Positions 12,801 to 25,412 of a DNA stretch of 64,000 nucleotides are shown here, piece by piece. Positions within the stretch are counted from its first letter, which is position 1; each line of letters opens with the position of its first letter. The stretch is from Dryomyza anilis (taxonomy: Eukaryota; Arthropoda; Insecta; Diptera; Dryomyzidae). The translations under genes were made by a program, and so were the position numbers. Location: the NCBI GenBank assembly GCA_951804985.1, contig OX638132.1:86804696-86868695 (forward strand), given 5' to 3'. The notes under the pieces were generated by a model that was not told the DNA's origin, searched no databases, and was given only the letters and a program-made list of their open reading frames with translations.

Positions 12801-15800
12801 TTACTGAATATTATCTTAAAGTAACTTTTTATTATCTCTAAAAAGTAGTTTGAAACACATGTAGGTACATAGTATTCATTGCGTCAAGTTCAAATTAAAA
12901 TATGATTTTAATGTTTACGGTAGTGTTATCTATTATGTATTTAGGTACTTTGTAGTTATATTATTTTTCTTTAGTACGTTGCTGGTTAGCATATCTAGTT
13001 TGCTGTTTATACATCTTATTATTGCAAAATGTTTTATATTTAATTTAAGTATCAAATTGAGTCATTCCATAATCAATACAACTTTTTGAAACACTATCTT
13101 AGAATGTGATAAAGACTTGTAGGTTGGTTGGGTATCACTTAATTAAATAATATCTGTGTGTGTGTGTTTAGAAAAAGATATGTGATATTAAATGTGTTTA
13201 TTTGTATGTGGGATTATTTTATATCGGTTTCACATTTCGTTTTTCTTTTCGATTTCCATTATTGCATTAATTTAACATCGAGAATATAATTGCAGTAAAA
13301 TTTACTATATTTATGTTTGTAGAATTTTTAGAAATGCTGTCCTCTATATTTTTTAAAAACATTTGTGTTTATTTGATTTTACTACACAATGTATTATAAT
13401 TTTGTTTTCTTAATATTGCAGAAACATCGAAATGTAGTAAAATTTTACTATATTTATGTTTGTAGTATTTTTAAGATATGTAGTCCTCTATATTTTTTTA
13501 ATTAAATACTTTTGTGTTTATGTATTCTAAATATTGCGGATATTGTAGTATGCATTTGTTTTGTGCGTTTTTTTTTCTAAATATTTAAAGTTTTTGCACA
13601 CACACGACCAACCAAGGAATGTGTGCCTGATACCGTTGAAAACCCAAGCAACTTACTGAAACATTTTGAAGACAAAGAATTTTTGGCACATTATACATAT
13701 TTGGTACAAGTGATACGCAGTATTTCAATGTCTTTGATTTCTGTGAGTCACCAGAACTGATTATAATAAATGTTGTATTGTTTGTAGTTATTTGTTATAA
13801 AGGGTTTTTCAATAAGAGCGCTACAAACGTTTTCAACAGGGACGCTACAAAAATAGAGCGACAGGGTCAGCAAACGACGCCATATTTCTTGCCGCTCTTT
13901 TGACATTTCTCTTCAGTAAGGTTTGCCATTTCATGATGGAAAGATATACGAGCCAACAACGAGTCGAAATTATTAAAATTTACTACCGAAATTCGAATTC
14001 GTATACTGTTGATTTAGTGCTGCCAAAATTAAAATATATATGGTTGATTTGAAATGGAAAGACTCAATTGTTTCGATAACGATTCAAAATAAACTTATTT
14101 GTTTAATATCATTGTATTTAATCAAAGCAATCCTTATTAAAATGTAACACATAAATATTATTGTCTTTTCAGAAGTAAAACTAATCTAATAATTTTTTCT
14201 ACGGAACCAATTCTTTTTAGTTTAATAGTTTGAAAAAAATTTAATAGATATCAGTATTGACATCATCGATCAGTAACTGTTAGAATTATAACGATTTTTG
14301 CAAACTTGTTTATTATAAACAATTTTAAAATGTAGTCAACAAGTTCTACTACTTCAACGGCGAAATCTAGACAAAATACTCAAATTTGAAATATTATAAT
14401 TCGATCAACTTAAGAAAAAACGTATGCAATATCGCAAAATAAAAAAAATATATATCTATAAAAACCACAACAAAAAATACCAATCATATTTATATTGAAT
14501 GCTATTCACGTTTGAGCACACCATGGTATTATCGGCTAAAACAGACAACGTAGACAGACGAGTTCTTTGTATTATTAACAAGTTTACTCAGCCGATTTAC
14601 ACGTCAATATCAACAAAAACAACAAGAAAAAAAAATACCATATATGCAAATAGTCGCGTGTGTCCCAAGTCATTAATAATGATAAGCAGGCAATTATCAT
14701 GTACTATATAATATGATTTACTTCCGACATTGACATTGATAAGTCGTCGTCACCATGGCAAAGTATGAGAGGAATCTCGGTGCCTGACGTTGCTGCTAAT
14801 TGCTTCACGATGTTTACGATTTATTTGCATCAAACAATTTAATTTATGTTTAATTATTAAAAATAGCAATTTGAGTTTATTTTTGGTTATTTTTATTTGT
14901 ACTATTTTTATTATTTATTTTAGATTTATTTTTGTTTTCTGCTGCAGACGCTGATAAGCATTTGTGAATCGAATGTGGGCTCTAATAAAATAGGTCCTGC
15001 TTGAGTGAGGTGTTTGACTGGGGTAACTGACCTGATACAAATTCAAACAAACCCAACTAAAACGTACAAGCGATAAGGTGTAATGACTGTATTGAATATG
15101 TCAAAATTGATACAGAGTTTTTTTTTGTTTGTTTTTATAAAATATTCTGAAACGTATTTTAGTGGTTTTGCGTAGCATATGCAATTATAAAATAAACACT
15201 TGTGCAAATATGTGTGTCACTGAACTTTCCAAGAAGTCATTATTATCGATTCTCCGCACATATGGCGATTCTCTTTTAAAAAGTCTAAAAATATATTAAT
15301 TTGATTAAGGGGGAGTTTTATAGTAGTATGTTTGTTTTTATGAACATTTAATCGAGTGTTTGCCTCTTTTCTATATACTTTGGAAAAAAACGATATTTCA
15401 TGAAATAAGCTGAACTCGGGTTTTGTCAAATCTGGTATTATAAATATTCCTGCACAAATGTCTCGTTACTAGACCCCATTATGGGGTCCCCCATACATAC
15501 TTTTTCCTTGTTAATCCGCGAAGAAGTTTAAAATCGTTCTACAATTTTACCGTTGAAAGCTTTGTAAGTGGGAAGGCGATATACAACTGCTTTAATTTCA
15601 AAATAAAAAAAAATCATTTGTTTATTTTTATTTCAATTCCACTAAAGTTGCTCCGTAAATGGAGTTGTAATGGAGTATCCTATTGTATGGTTAATAAGTT
15701 TGAACATTTTTCAGCAATATTTATCGTATTGTCGCATATTTGGAATATATGCATTTTTCAAAAACAATCTAAGCTAGGTTATAATAGTCTTCGCATGTTA

Positions 15801-18800
15801 TAATACTTACTTATTTGGCCATTACAACCCATGATGGGTTTCGGCCGCAGCAATCACCTCTCGCCAGTCGCTTCTGCATTGCGCGCGCTGGCGCCAGTTT
15901 TGCACTCCAAGTCTTGTCAGGTTGTCTCGCACTTGGTCGCTCCACCGGAGATTCGGATGCCCTCTCCTACGTTGACCACGACTGGGTACAGAATTGAACA
16001 CCTTTTTTGCTGGAGCGCTTTTATCCATACGCTCGACATGTCCAATGTCGGCGTAGAGCTCATACAGCTCGTCGTTCCATCTGATTCTGTACTCGTTTTC
16101 AACGCATATCGGGCCATAGATTTTCCGAAGAATCTTTCTCTCGAACGCTCCTAAAGCTCGCTCATCGGTGTTGGCAAGCGTCCATGCCTCAGCGCCATAG
16201 AGGAGGACTGGCATGATGAGCGACTTGTAGGGCGTAATTTTTGTCCGTCGAGAGAGGGCTCTGCTCCTCAATTGCCTACTGAGCCCAAAGTAACACCTGT
16301 TGGCAAGAGTTATTCTTCGGCTAATCTCCAGGCTGACATTGTTTTCCTTGTAGATGCTGGTTCCTAGGTATACGAAGTCCTTCACAACTTCGCAGTTGTG
16401 GTTGTCAATAGTGACGTGTTGTCCAAGACGCCGGGACTCTTTGTTTGTTGACACTTGTGTCCTCGTTCACCGTAAGACCCATGCGACGCGATTCCATTTC
16501 TAAACTGGAGAATGCTGCACTGACTGCTCGTACGTTCTGCCCAATGATGTCGATATCATCAGCGTACCCGAGCAGCATGGAACTCTTGTTGAAGATAGTG
16601 CCATTGTAATGGAGTTGTGCAGCTCTTACAATCTTCTTCATTATTAGGTTGAAGAAGTCACACGATAGGGAATCGCCTTGTCTGAAACCTCGTTCGGTAT
16701 TAAACGTATCGGTGAGGTTGTTCCCAATTCTCACTGAGCAACGTGTGTCGCTCATTCGGATGTTATAATAGTCTTCGTGTTTTTATTTGTTGCCAAATGC
16801 ATTGCTTTAGTTAAAATTTAAGCTGAAATTTCAACAATATCCTGTAATATTTTGAGGACTTTACGCGTTTTACTAAAACTTCGTTTGGTAGAGTCCATAT
16901 TTAATCAAAGCAACACAACATATTTAAAATATTCAACAATACTGTTTAAATTAGCCTCGATAAATTAACAATGAACACATTACATATGCAGATTCTGGAA
17001 CACGAGAAGGGTTCAAATAATCCTTAAGAACATGCCCACTAATTGTTTGTCACTTAAATTTATCTTGCTCGTTCAAATTGTATTAATAAATATAAAATTT
17101 TAATTGAATTTGCTGTTTATGATCAGTTCACAATAGACGTTTCAAACACAGATCAGCGGTTCGTAAGTGAATTCGAAATTTCTCTCTTCCGTCCGTTTTA
17201 CAGAACACCTTTTTTTAATCCGTCCGTTTTGCAATTTTTAAAATTAAAAAAGTTCAAGTGTTCCGCCTTGTTCCCCTATAGGAGTATTTCAAATCTATTT
17301 TAAAATTTGGCAAATAATTACTTTTGTAAAAAAATATAAATTTAATATTTAAATATGGAATTTTTTATTTAAAAAAGAAAAGTATGTAAGAGGGACGATA
17401 AAAATGAAAATTACGATTCTTAATCAAGGTCTTCTTTGTCTTCTTCATCTGCATATCTTCTTTCTCTTGATATTGTTCTTTTAAACGAACTTCTTATAAA
17501 TTCTAGGTACATATTTGACTAAATAATTAATATATTGAACTTAAACAAAAAAAACATTGTCAGACAATTGCAATTTTTCAACCCAATTTGAATCTTAACA
17601 TCAAAATTTTATCTTGTACCCATAAAAAGTTATGTGCAAAAAACAAAAAGATTCGCCGTTTTGGCATGACTGCAATTAGTAACAAATCACTTCACATTTT
17701 TTTTTCGTTTTGAATTTCGTTGCTAGAAATATCCACCAAAACCATAAAAGATTTGGCACAGCTACATTGAAAATATTTCAAAAATTACACATTCGCCCCT
17801 ATGATGTCGGCAATTCTTTTACACGATGAATATAGAGTTTTCTGCAGGGTCATTAAAAACGATTGAAACGATGAATGGTGTTCTCTCAGAACAACATTCC
17901 ATTCATTTGGGAGTTCCGCAGAGTTTCATCCTATCCCCGTCCCTATTTTTGGTTTTTATAAATGACCAACTCTCCTTGACCCATAACTCAATCCATTCCT
18001 TTGCATTTAACATTAACATTTATCATTCATATTCGTTTAACAAGTACCCAAACTCTTTCGAGATTGAGATTAAAGGGCGCACTATGAATGATACACTCAA
18101 TAATGACCTCATAACATTCAACGATTTGGGTCTCGCGAATAGAGTTGTTTATAATTCAAGCAAGATACAATGTATTCTCTAATCTCACAAACGAATGGAT
18201 TTTCACCTCTCAATATGGATGCTGTAGACATTGCGCAGTCAGTCAGCTGCTCTTGACGTTATGGGCATATCAATGTAACCTCCTCCGTTGGAATGTGTCG
18301 ACAGAAACCTTGATTTTTTGAAACAATGCAAGACATACTGCTGACTTTCGCCTAGGCCAAGGCCACTCCTTCGTAGTCCAATTTGGTTGTCAAAAGAACC
18401 ACACATTACAGAGTGAATTCGTTCTTCGATTTATAGCAAAAATAGGCAGTTTATGTGGCAAAGAAAGGGTAAAATAAATTCACGCACTTCTTTTCACTTT
18501 TGCAGATTGGCAAACAGCAACACCTTCAACTGGGACAATGGCTGCGCAAGCGTTACGACTCCCTACTGAGTACAACCTATTCTAAGGAAGAGATCTACAT
18601 ACAGTCCACAGATGTGGATCGTACACTGATGAGCGCGCTATCTAATTTGGCTGGACTTTATCCGCCGGTGGCCGATCAGATCTGGAACAATGACATTGCC
18701 TGGCAACCAATACCGGTGCATACATCGCCCGAACGTTTTGACGAGGTAATTTTTCTATTGAATACATTGTTATATATGTATTTTCTATAAAATAAATATC

Positions 18801-19750
18801 ACACATAGGTGCTTGCGGGCAAAGCGTCTTGTCAAGCATATGACTTGGCAAAATCTTTGTTGATGGATTCACCTGAATTTCAAAAGCTCAACGATCGCTA
18901 TGCCTATCTTTACAACTATTTAACACAATACACTGGCAATTCAATCGATTCATTGGAGGCCATACAGCGACTGAACAACACTTTATTCATAGAGGGTCTC
19001 TACAATAAAACACTGCCGGAGTGGACGCATAAAGTTTATCCGAGTCCTGATATGACCTACGTGGCGGCCTTTACATTCTCCGTCAACACATACACCAGAC
19101 AAATGGCGCGCTTGAAGACGGGCCCACTAATCAAGGAAATGCTGGAACGTTTCGTGAAGAAGGCCGACGGCAAACTGAGTCCTGATCGCAATGTCTGGGT
19201 GTACAGTGCGCATGATACTACAGTGGCCAATGTGTTGAACACTTTGAAATTGTTTGATGTAAGTGCTGTTTAGTGATGCAGCGAAATGTATTAAGTATTG
19301 ATCTCTTACACAGGTGCACAGTCCGCCCTACACCGCCTGCATTATGCTGGAGTTGCGCGTGGATGAGCAGCGCAATCCTTTCGTTTCGATTTTATACAAA
19401 AACACCAGCGCCGAACCGACATTAATGTCGATACCTGGCTGTGGAACTGCATGTCCGCTCAAGAAAATGTTTACCATTTACGAGGATATTTTGCCGGTTG
19501 ACTGGAAAGCCGAATGTAAACTATCTACGCTGATGCTGACCTACGAAGACGCGGACATTGGCATGGCCATGGGTATGTAGTGCGAACACTTTCTAACGAT
19601 GATCTATGTTTCATCTACATATATTTTTCATTTCTCCTAGGCATTTTAGTGGGCATCATTGCGCTCATGCTGTTTATCTCGTATCTCACTATGATCTACT
19701 ATCGCCGGCGCAGCTATCGCACTTATTCGTCCTACTCACAGGTGGCTTAG
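9885..19750 (+). CDS. Membrane-anchored histidine acid phosphatase (prostatic/lysosomal type), 6 exons
   Basis: Exons 9885-10067, 10161-10259, 18506-18745, 18809-19258, 19314-19572 and 19641-19750 join in frame to 446 residues; every junction is GT/AG. Residues 1-23 form a leucine-rich signal peptide. The branch-2 histidine phosphatase signature RHGDRTP is at 64-70, with H65 the expected phospho-acceptor, and the HD proton-donor pair is at 309-310 (VYSAHDTT). Potential N-glycosylation sites (NNT, NKT) lie in exon 4. Residues about 411-431 are a membrane span followed by a short basic, tyrosine-rich tail, so the enzyme should be type I, with its catalytic domain in the lumen or outside. Length fits the 400-450 residues usual for the family, which hydrolyses phosphomonoesters at acid pH. 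The 8.2 kb intron 2 carries LINE debris. Possible polyadenylation hexamers are at 19986 and 20515. The family call is firm; the specific orthologue is not assigned. Confidence 0.93.
11411..12190. repeat. TACG-rich foldback-like repeat in intron 2 of the phosphatase gene
   Basis: Both ends are dense in CGTAAA/TTTACG words: the left part (11411-11700) runs with ACGTAAA and TACGG, and the right part (11910-12180) holds GTATTTACG, CACGTAA and CCGTAT. The two parts flank an ordinary AT-rich centre. The CpG-rich words are out of character with the surrounding DNA. I read it as a degraded transposon with subterminal short repeats; exact ends are unclear. Confidence 0.4.
13294..13532. repeat. Imperfect direct duplication of about 100 bp
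   Basis: The block starting at 13294 (GTAAAATTTACTATATTTAT, then a TCCTCTATATTTTTT word) is repeated from about 13436 with a spacing near 143 bp. The repeats are non-coding and lie inside intron 2 of the phosphatase gene. Confidence 0.6.
13799..14012 (+). mobile_element. Mariner-type MITE arm with the start of a transposase ORF
   Basis: The arm begins after a TA with AAGGGTTTTTCAATA and continues through GCAAACGACGCCATATTTCT to an ATG at 13935, from which about 20 codons read MERYTSQQRVEIIKIYY followed by RNSNS. That peptide resembles the N-terminus of mariner-family transposases (from memory, not searched). The same sequence is seen in foldback form at 35471-35720 and 47599-47901; here only one arm is preserved, and the homology stops near 14012. 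It lies in intron 2 of the phosphatase gene. Confidence 0.6.
14013..15790. other. Intronic AT-rich DNA without a recognised element
   Basis: This is part of intron 2 of the phosphatase gene. The ORFs of 60-70 codons here show no motif, no codon bias and no splice-compatible extension. Nothing else could be supported. Confidence 0.3.
15794..16761 (-). pseudogene. 5'-truncated, frameshifted LINE reverse transcriptase fragment with 16 bp target-site duplication
   Basis: On the minus strand an ORF from 16755 to 16405 encodes reverse transcriptase motifs: FRQGDSLSCDFFNLIM and the catalytic box YADD (GYADDIDIIG). A second frame, 16454 to 15822, continues with LLYGAEAWTLANTDERALGA, an arginine/tryptophan-rich C-terminus and a stop. 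The switch of frame lies at about 16430-16455, where a few codons seem to be missing. The insertion is bounded by perfect 16 bp copies of GTTATAATAGTCTTCG at 15778-15793 and 16762-16777, so its borders are certain and it is a 5'-truncated insertion. The 3' end has a short AAGT-rich tail and no long poly(A). The domain content is that of a non-LTR retrotransposon; I do not assign a clade. It lies antisense in intron 2 of the phosphatase gene. Confidence 0.88.
17826..18420 (+). pseudogene. Decayed LINE reverse transcriptase fragment
   Basis: A 118-codon ORF (17826-18182) contains a reverse transcriptase block: GVPQSFILSPSLFLVFINDQ corresponds to the family pattern GVPQGSxLSPxLFxxxIND, followed by SFAFN where the catalytic (F/Y)ADD box should be. 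The two catalytic aspartates are therefore lost. After the stop, a different frame up to about 18420 still resembles downstream LINE sequence (ALDVMGISM). Different in sequence from the LINE at 15.8-16.8 kb, so a second family. It lies 0.1 kb before exon 3 of the phosphatase gene, in the same orientation. Confidence 0.8.
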
Positions 19751-20918
19751 CTTAGATCATAGCAGCACATACCTATTGTTGACACTAAATTTTCATTGGC
19801 GCACACAATTTTCAACTAAGTCTGCCTATAAAAAAAAAAACACATTTCTAAAAAACTAGTTCAAATTTCAACTAAGTTTTGCATTTACATCAGACAAAAT
19901 GCGTTTAAAAAATGTAAAATCATTTCAATTAAACGTAAAAACAATTATTGTGATTCATATTTAACATAAACAAATTCAAATTCATAATAAAACCAAACAT
20001 TTTAATTCTAGCATTTCAATTAAAATGAAATTCACATATTTTGCATTGAAGACGTTTTTAAATTTTAAATGTACGCATCTATTTATCATGTGTTGTCCTT
20101 TTATAAAAACAGAACAAAAGAAAAAGATAAAAAAAAACGTAAAACAAACAACTTATATTTTTGAACACTTGCCAAAAAAAATGCATTTTCAGCTAGCATT
20201 TCAAACTATCTTTTAACATGACCTATATTTAATTCTATTTACATATTTTGATTAGTTTTTCATACTCAACATGTTACTAATCTATGCATTTGGAGTTGTC
20301 TGCTGTCTCAATTTGAGTTGAGTGTCTCCATCTCTCTCAAAAACCTAATATAAGACTGTTTGTTGTTAATTGGATCTTAAGACATTTTATAAATATATAT
20401 ACAAAAAAAAAAAAAACTAAAAAACTATAAATAATACATTAATTCATTCATATTTGTTATTGTTGTAAAGCATTTGCTATATATTTTAAGAATTCCTTTG
20501 AATTAAAAATTTTAAATAAATTATAAAATTGTTTCGTGTATTTGATTTGGCTATTGAATTGGAAAATACAAACGATATTTTAAATGTTTACTTTTTATTT
20601 GCTTTATCATTTTTATATTTGCCGCGTTATCGATTCAACGAAAAATATTCATTTTCTGTAACTGTTCTAGATAAAAACAGTACACATACGAGAGATTAAA
20701 GCATATTGAACTATGCAGAATATATCTGAATAATGACTACTTTTTTTTCGCCGTTGTTTAATTGAAACATGTTTCAAACACATGAAGTTTATTGATTATT
20801 TTTATAAAACCACTTGATTAATTTCGAAATTTGGCATACCATTCAATAGTTTTAATAGATTAAGAATTACAAATTTCGTGAGTTTTTATAATGAATAGTC
20901 TGCAAATTTGCAATTGTT

Positions 20919-21773
20919 ACACTCAGAAAAATATAATGGTAAATTAATAGTATTTCAATAGAAATTTGTTCATAGGAATTTGTTCATAGGATGCGTCCCA
21001 TTAATTCAGTAATATTGGAAGTGTTAATACAATATTTTGTTGTACCATAAATTTTATAATGTGCTCCTTTAATTACAATAAGCAACACCTATAAATATTT
21101 AATGGTACATATTATTAATTTTATGGTATAGTCGAATTACATTTTCCTAATAATTTATTAAAATAAAAGTGGATTTTATTTAATTTACTATATAATTTAT
21201 TTTAATTAAATGTCGAAACTTAAATTCACTTTTAAAAAATCACACACATAAATGGACATTTCTCGTTGTAAAAGGTTATATCACATTCAATGTTCGATTC
21301 ATTTTCCAATACTTGAGTCTGCATTTAGAGTCGTCGCCATAATAGAAGTTCTATTTATTATTTATTAACTGTAATAAATAGAAAATGGTTAAATATAATG
21401 AATTTACATTAAATAATTAAGTCCTTACCAATGTCGCGTTCAATTATGTGGATTACTACAAAAAATGCATGCGACCATTTTGAGCAAACACAAACACGCA
21501 GAATGAGGTACAAAACGAACAAGTTTATATTCGTGTTTTTTTTTATTTTTATTCCACCTTTATTATTATAGGAGGAAACCATTAAAACAATAGTATTTAT
21601 TATATTAAAAATAAAAATATTGAAATATTTAAATTTATGGTACTGAATTTTTCGAATACTATCAAATTAATTAGAAAACTTTTGATATAAAAAGAAAAAA
21701 CTATTATTTCATGAACCATTAGATCAATGATCGTACCATTAAGTACTTAATGGGAATTTTTCTTCTGAGTGTA
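20919..21773. repeat. 855 bp MITE-like element with ACACTCAGAA termini
   Basis: The left end TTACACTCAGAAAAATATAA is mirrored at the right end by TTTTTCTTCTGAGTGTA (about 21757-21773). Next to both ends TACCATTAA/AATGGTA words recur. The interior is AT-rich and non-coding, and includes a 15 bp tandem doublet at about 20965-20994. Short elements with similar ends occur at 37689, 46270 and 46826. Confidence 0.6.
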
Positions 21774-22192
21774 TCTGAATATATAGGTAATATCCACGGT
21801 TTTATTAAAGTTTGACTAAAACAGGGAGATCAACTACAAAAAATCACCACCAAATGTCTAAAAGGCAATTGATATGATTTCTAGTATTCGTTCTAGTCGG
21901 TTTAATTGAGCTAAGAATAGCTATATACCAAAAATTACTCCAAACACGTTCTAATTTAATTTTTAAAAACCCAAAACAGTTACTATATGTACGTCTTTAT
22001 CATGGACTGAAACTCAAAAAATAAATGTTTTGATACCGATTTTACTCTTTCGTTGTTAAGTTTAAATATAAATGGTTTCGGTTCAACGTTAGTGTTTTTA
22101 TTTTAGTTTCGATTTGTTATTTTTTTTAAATATTTTTATTTTCATACTTTTCACAAACGGTTTGTTAAACGGTTATTGGTTTGGTTTACGAA

Positions 22193-23393
22193 TAGGGAAT
22201 ACAATTTGGACCTGTTTTCGTAATCTCGGGGTGTCGGTATTGAACACTTTTCAATCCTGGGATTAGTTCAAAATACAAATAATTTTGAAAAATATTCTAA
22301 ATCCATACTCAGCCCATAATTTGTTTTTTTTTTTTGTTATTTTTAAAGCATTTAAGATATAATAGCTGTGCTGTGCTCTCGTGACAGTTAGACCAGATCT
22401 ATTTCACTGGAACGTCAACGGCTCAATTTTGAGAAAACTTGACAGCATTCGATTGAACTGGATAGAAACAGCTTTTGATCTAATTCTAATTGTTTTGGTA
22501 TTTTGTATAGAAAATAGAGCTTTCGGTCTAGAACACAGTTAATGATTAACAGGAACCTGGTAATAAATAAAGATAATAAATATTGTCTAAACTGACGATA
22601 AAAATAACTAAAGTTATGGTAGTTTAATATTTTTAAAAATTGCTATTTTAACCAAACTAAATAAATTACATATTGTGAGTTTTATACACAGGATAGTCTT
22701 TATCAGATTTCTTCTCAAAAAGTTACGAAAAAGAAACACTTATTATGCAATAATAATTGATAATAATTAATAATAGTTAATAATTAATAATAATTTTGTT
22801 GCATTATGGTTATAAAAAAAAGAACACGAATTAGGTAAAGGGACCGAATTTTTATAAGTACAACCGATAGAAAAGTTTTGTAATTTCAGTAGGGAGTTTG
22901 TCTATGTTCAAACTATTTATATTATGATATCCTAAATACAAACAAAATATTTCAAAAATGTTCTAATAAATTTTACTGTCGAAACAAAATTTTAAAATTT
23001 GTCTTGACAGTAAAAAAGTTTTATTTTTAAAAAAATTATAATAAATCGAATCAAATAAAACGTATAATAATGCAATGTCAACATTTCTCTAAGAAATTAT
23101 TTGTATAGTACCTTATTTTTTAAATCTCATTGATTTATCTCGTATATAAGACTGGTTTAAGATTTTCAATATTGGGATAAATTGAATTCCTTGATTTTAA
23201 ACTAAATTTTATATCACGTTTTGTAAATAGATGAGAGCTATGGAATGAATTTTATTTCGTGTCGTTTGCAGTACTATTACAAAATAGTGATTTTTTGCAA
23301 GTCCCGAAAATCCCGGGATTAGTATTTGTTAATCCCGGGATTTTCAGGACTAGAAAATGATCGGGATACCGAATCCCGGGATTGTATTCCCTA
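22193..23393. mobile_element. 1.2 kb non-autonomous DNA transposon, hAT-like
   Basis: Ends are TAGGGAATACAAT at 22193 and its exact complement ATTGTATTCCCTA at 23381-23393. The subterminal parts carry several TCCCGGGATT palindromes at the right and a decayed equivalent at the left. The flanking octamers TTTACGAA (22185-22192) and GTTACGTA (23394-23401) agree at 6 of 8 positions, compatible with an aged 8 bp duplication as made by hAT transposases. No transposase ORF remains. Confidence 0.65.
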
Positions 23394-24424
23394 GTTACGT
23401 ATTAATTCCCTGTATTGTATAATAACTTCAATGAGCACAAAATTAATTCATATTGGATTCAAATCTATGAGTCGAAATATATAAATATAATTAGCCCACG
23501 TTCAAATCTGAGCTGAAAACTGTAAACATTTGAAAATACAAAAAGTTTTCCATTCAACGCTATCTCGGCATTAAAATGGTCTTTAAAGCCCTTGTTTCAA
23601 ACTATTATTTTATTACTAGAAATCTTCAGTACTATTAATCAGAATATTCGGTTAACCGATAATTCGCACAGTCCTAAATAAAACCACTAACAAGTCTGTT
23701 TTTTCTCTGTTGGACCCATGTTAGCTTACAGTTTAATTCGGCGCTACGAAATACCCCCCAAATGAAATAACTTTCAATTTCATATGAAATAACCGCGAAA
23801 TGTTTGGGGTTTATTACATTTGTTTGGGTGTTATTTCATATTGTTTGGGGGTTCTGTAATTTACAATAAACTCAATTTTTGTTTGTGTTTGAGCAGAGAG
23901 TATATATTTGAGTATATATTTGATAGAGTATCCATACAGGTGGTTTCGCTGCTACTTTTGTCAAATAAATTCAAACATTGGTTATGTGGAAATTGAAACG
24001 AAAATGTTGTCAACAGTCACATTTTCAAATCAATATTCTGATGTTTTCTGGGACATTTTTGGCAAGACAAATCATTAAAATTTATAAGGCGTTGGATTGC
24101 AATATATCTTGGTAAGTTTGGTTGCAAATTATCCGCCGACAGATCCAGTTTTGTGCACAGTATTCCTCTGTTAACTTCAATCTGTAAAATTCCACTTCCA
24201 CATAACCAATGTTTTCGGCAGCGAAGCCAGCGAACTCGGAAGGAATCTCTATTAAAAATCTATACTCTCTGGTTTGAGTCTGATAAAATGGTCAAACTCG
24301 TAAAAGAAAATAGTCCAACTGCCCAATTTTTTTTCCTTTGTATCTGTTGGATTTTTAAAACGTTTTTATTAGGTTGCTTTCTTGTCTGTCTTTTCGGTAT
24401 AAATTTTGTAATTGATATTAAACT

Positions 24425-24925
24425 TCTTTCGCGATGAGCTACAGACTTGATGATTGTTGCAACAAAGCAATGATTGGAGTAGTCATATTTTATGATTGCT
24501 AAAATCATAAATGATTGCAACCATCATTACCACGGTATATAATATAATTTTTAAAATGATTCTGTCATTCATTTAATGATTTCTAGAATCATAGAAATTA
24601 AATTAAACAATTGGAATAGTTAAAGATTGTAGCAAACATGTTATTTAAATATGATTGATTGCCAAAATAAACGGTTGCGCCGTTCCTTCCAATTATTTCT
24701 GGAACGACCAACGCGTCGTCGCTGCTTTTTGTTCTATTTCAATGCAGAGCCGAAAATGATTAAAAGAGACTCCAGAGCGAAATTAGAAAAATACCGTGAT
24801 TACGCACAGAGTGAGAAAGAGCACTGAAAGGAACATGATTGCAGCAATAATAATTCCAATCATTGAATGATACCGTCAAAACATGATTGTGGTGATCATG
24901 TTTTTTCTGTGAGTGATATGTTTCC
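24425..24925. repeat. ATGATTG-rich decayed repeat
   Basis: ATGATTG and its complement CAATCAT recur many times, with CAATGATTGGA on the left matched by TCCAATCATTG on the right. Similar ATGATT-rich DNA is seen near 49450-49560 and 32520-32870. It looks like a separate small element inserted in the 23.7-26.0 kb transposon, but its ends are not clear. Confidence 0.35.
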
Positions 24926-25100
24926 ATATTAAAGACACTTTGAAACATGAATATTTTTAATTTTAATAATATAAGGCCTTTCGAATTCTGTCAGACGAAA
25001 ATCTAAAATATATGAAAAATAAAAAATATGAAATAAAAAATATTTTTTAATATAAAACGTTTTTAAGGTGAATTTTTAGTATGATGTAAAAAGGGTAAAG

Positions 25101-25412
25101 TAATAATAATAATAGTTTGGCGCTACAGTCCTGTTTAGAACTTCGACCAAGCTCTCTCACCATTTGGAGCTGTGCGTGTTATATTTGTACTCAAAGTGGT
25201 GGGACCTGCAGTTTATTGCCGAATCCGAACGGCGGGTGAGAGCTTTTTCATAGGCAATGGTTTTACTCTCGTAGGTTTGCCATTTACTGACGAGAGGTAG
25301 CGCGGTATAGAAAATGTTTCTACGAAAAGATGTTGTTAGCCCCAGTCCAGTCTTGAACCGGGGACCTTTCGGCTCGCAGTCCAACGCACTAACCACTGAG
25401 CTACCGCGGCTA
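25101..25412 (-). repeat. tRNA-headed SINE, long copy (minus strand)
   Basis: Read on the minus strand from 25412: AGCCGCGGTAGCTCAGTGGT holds a pol III A box (TAGCTCAGTGG), and about 50 bases on, CCGGTTCAAGACTGG holds a B box. The tRNA-like head is followed by a ~230 bp body ending in an ATT repeat (the TAATAATAATAAT at 25101-25114). It matches the copy at 27683-27987 over its whole length. The 95-codon minus-strand ORF here is an accident of the SINE body. Confidence 0.85.

Noticed and set aside
17826..18182. Functional reverse transcriptase gene
   Set aside because: The catalytic aspartate pair is replaced (AFN) and the frame breaks soon after; it is a fossil.
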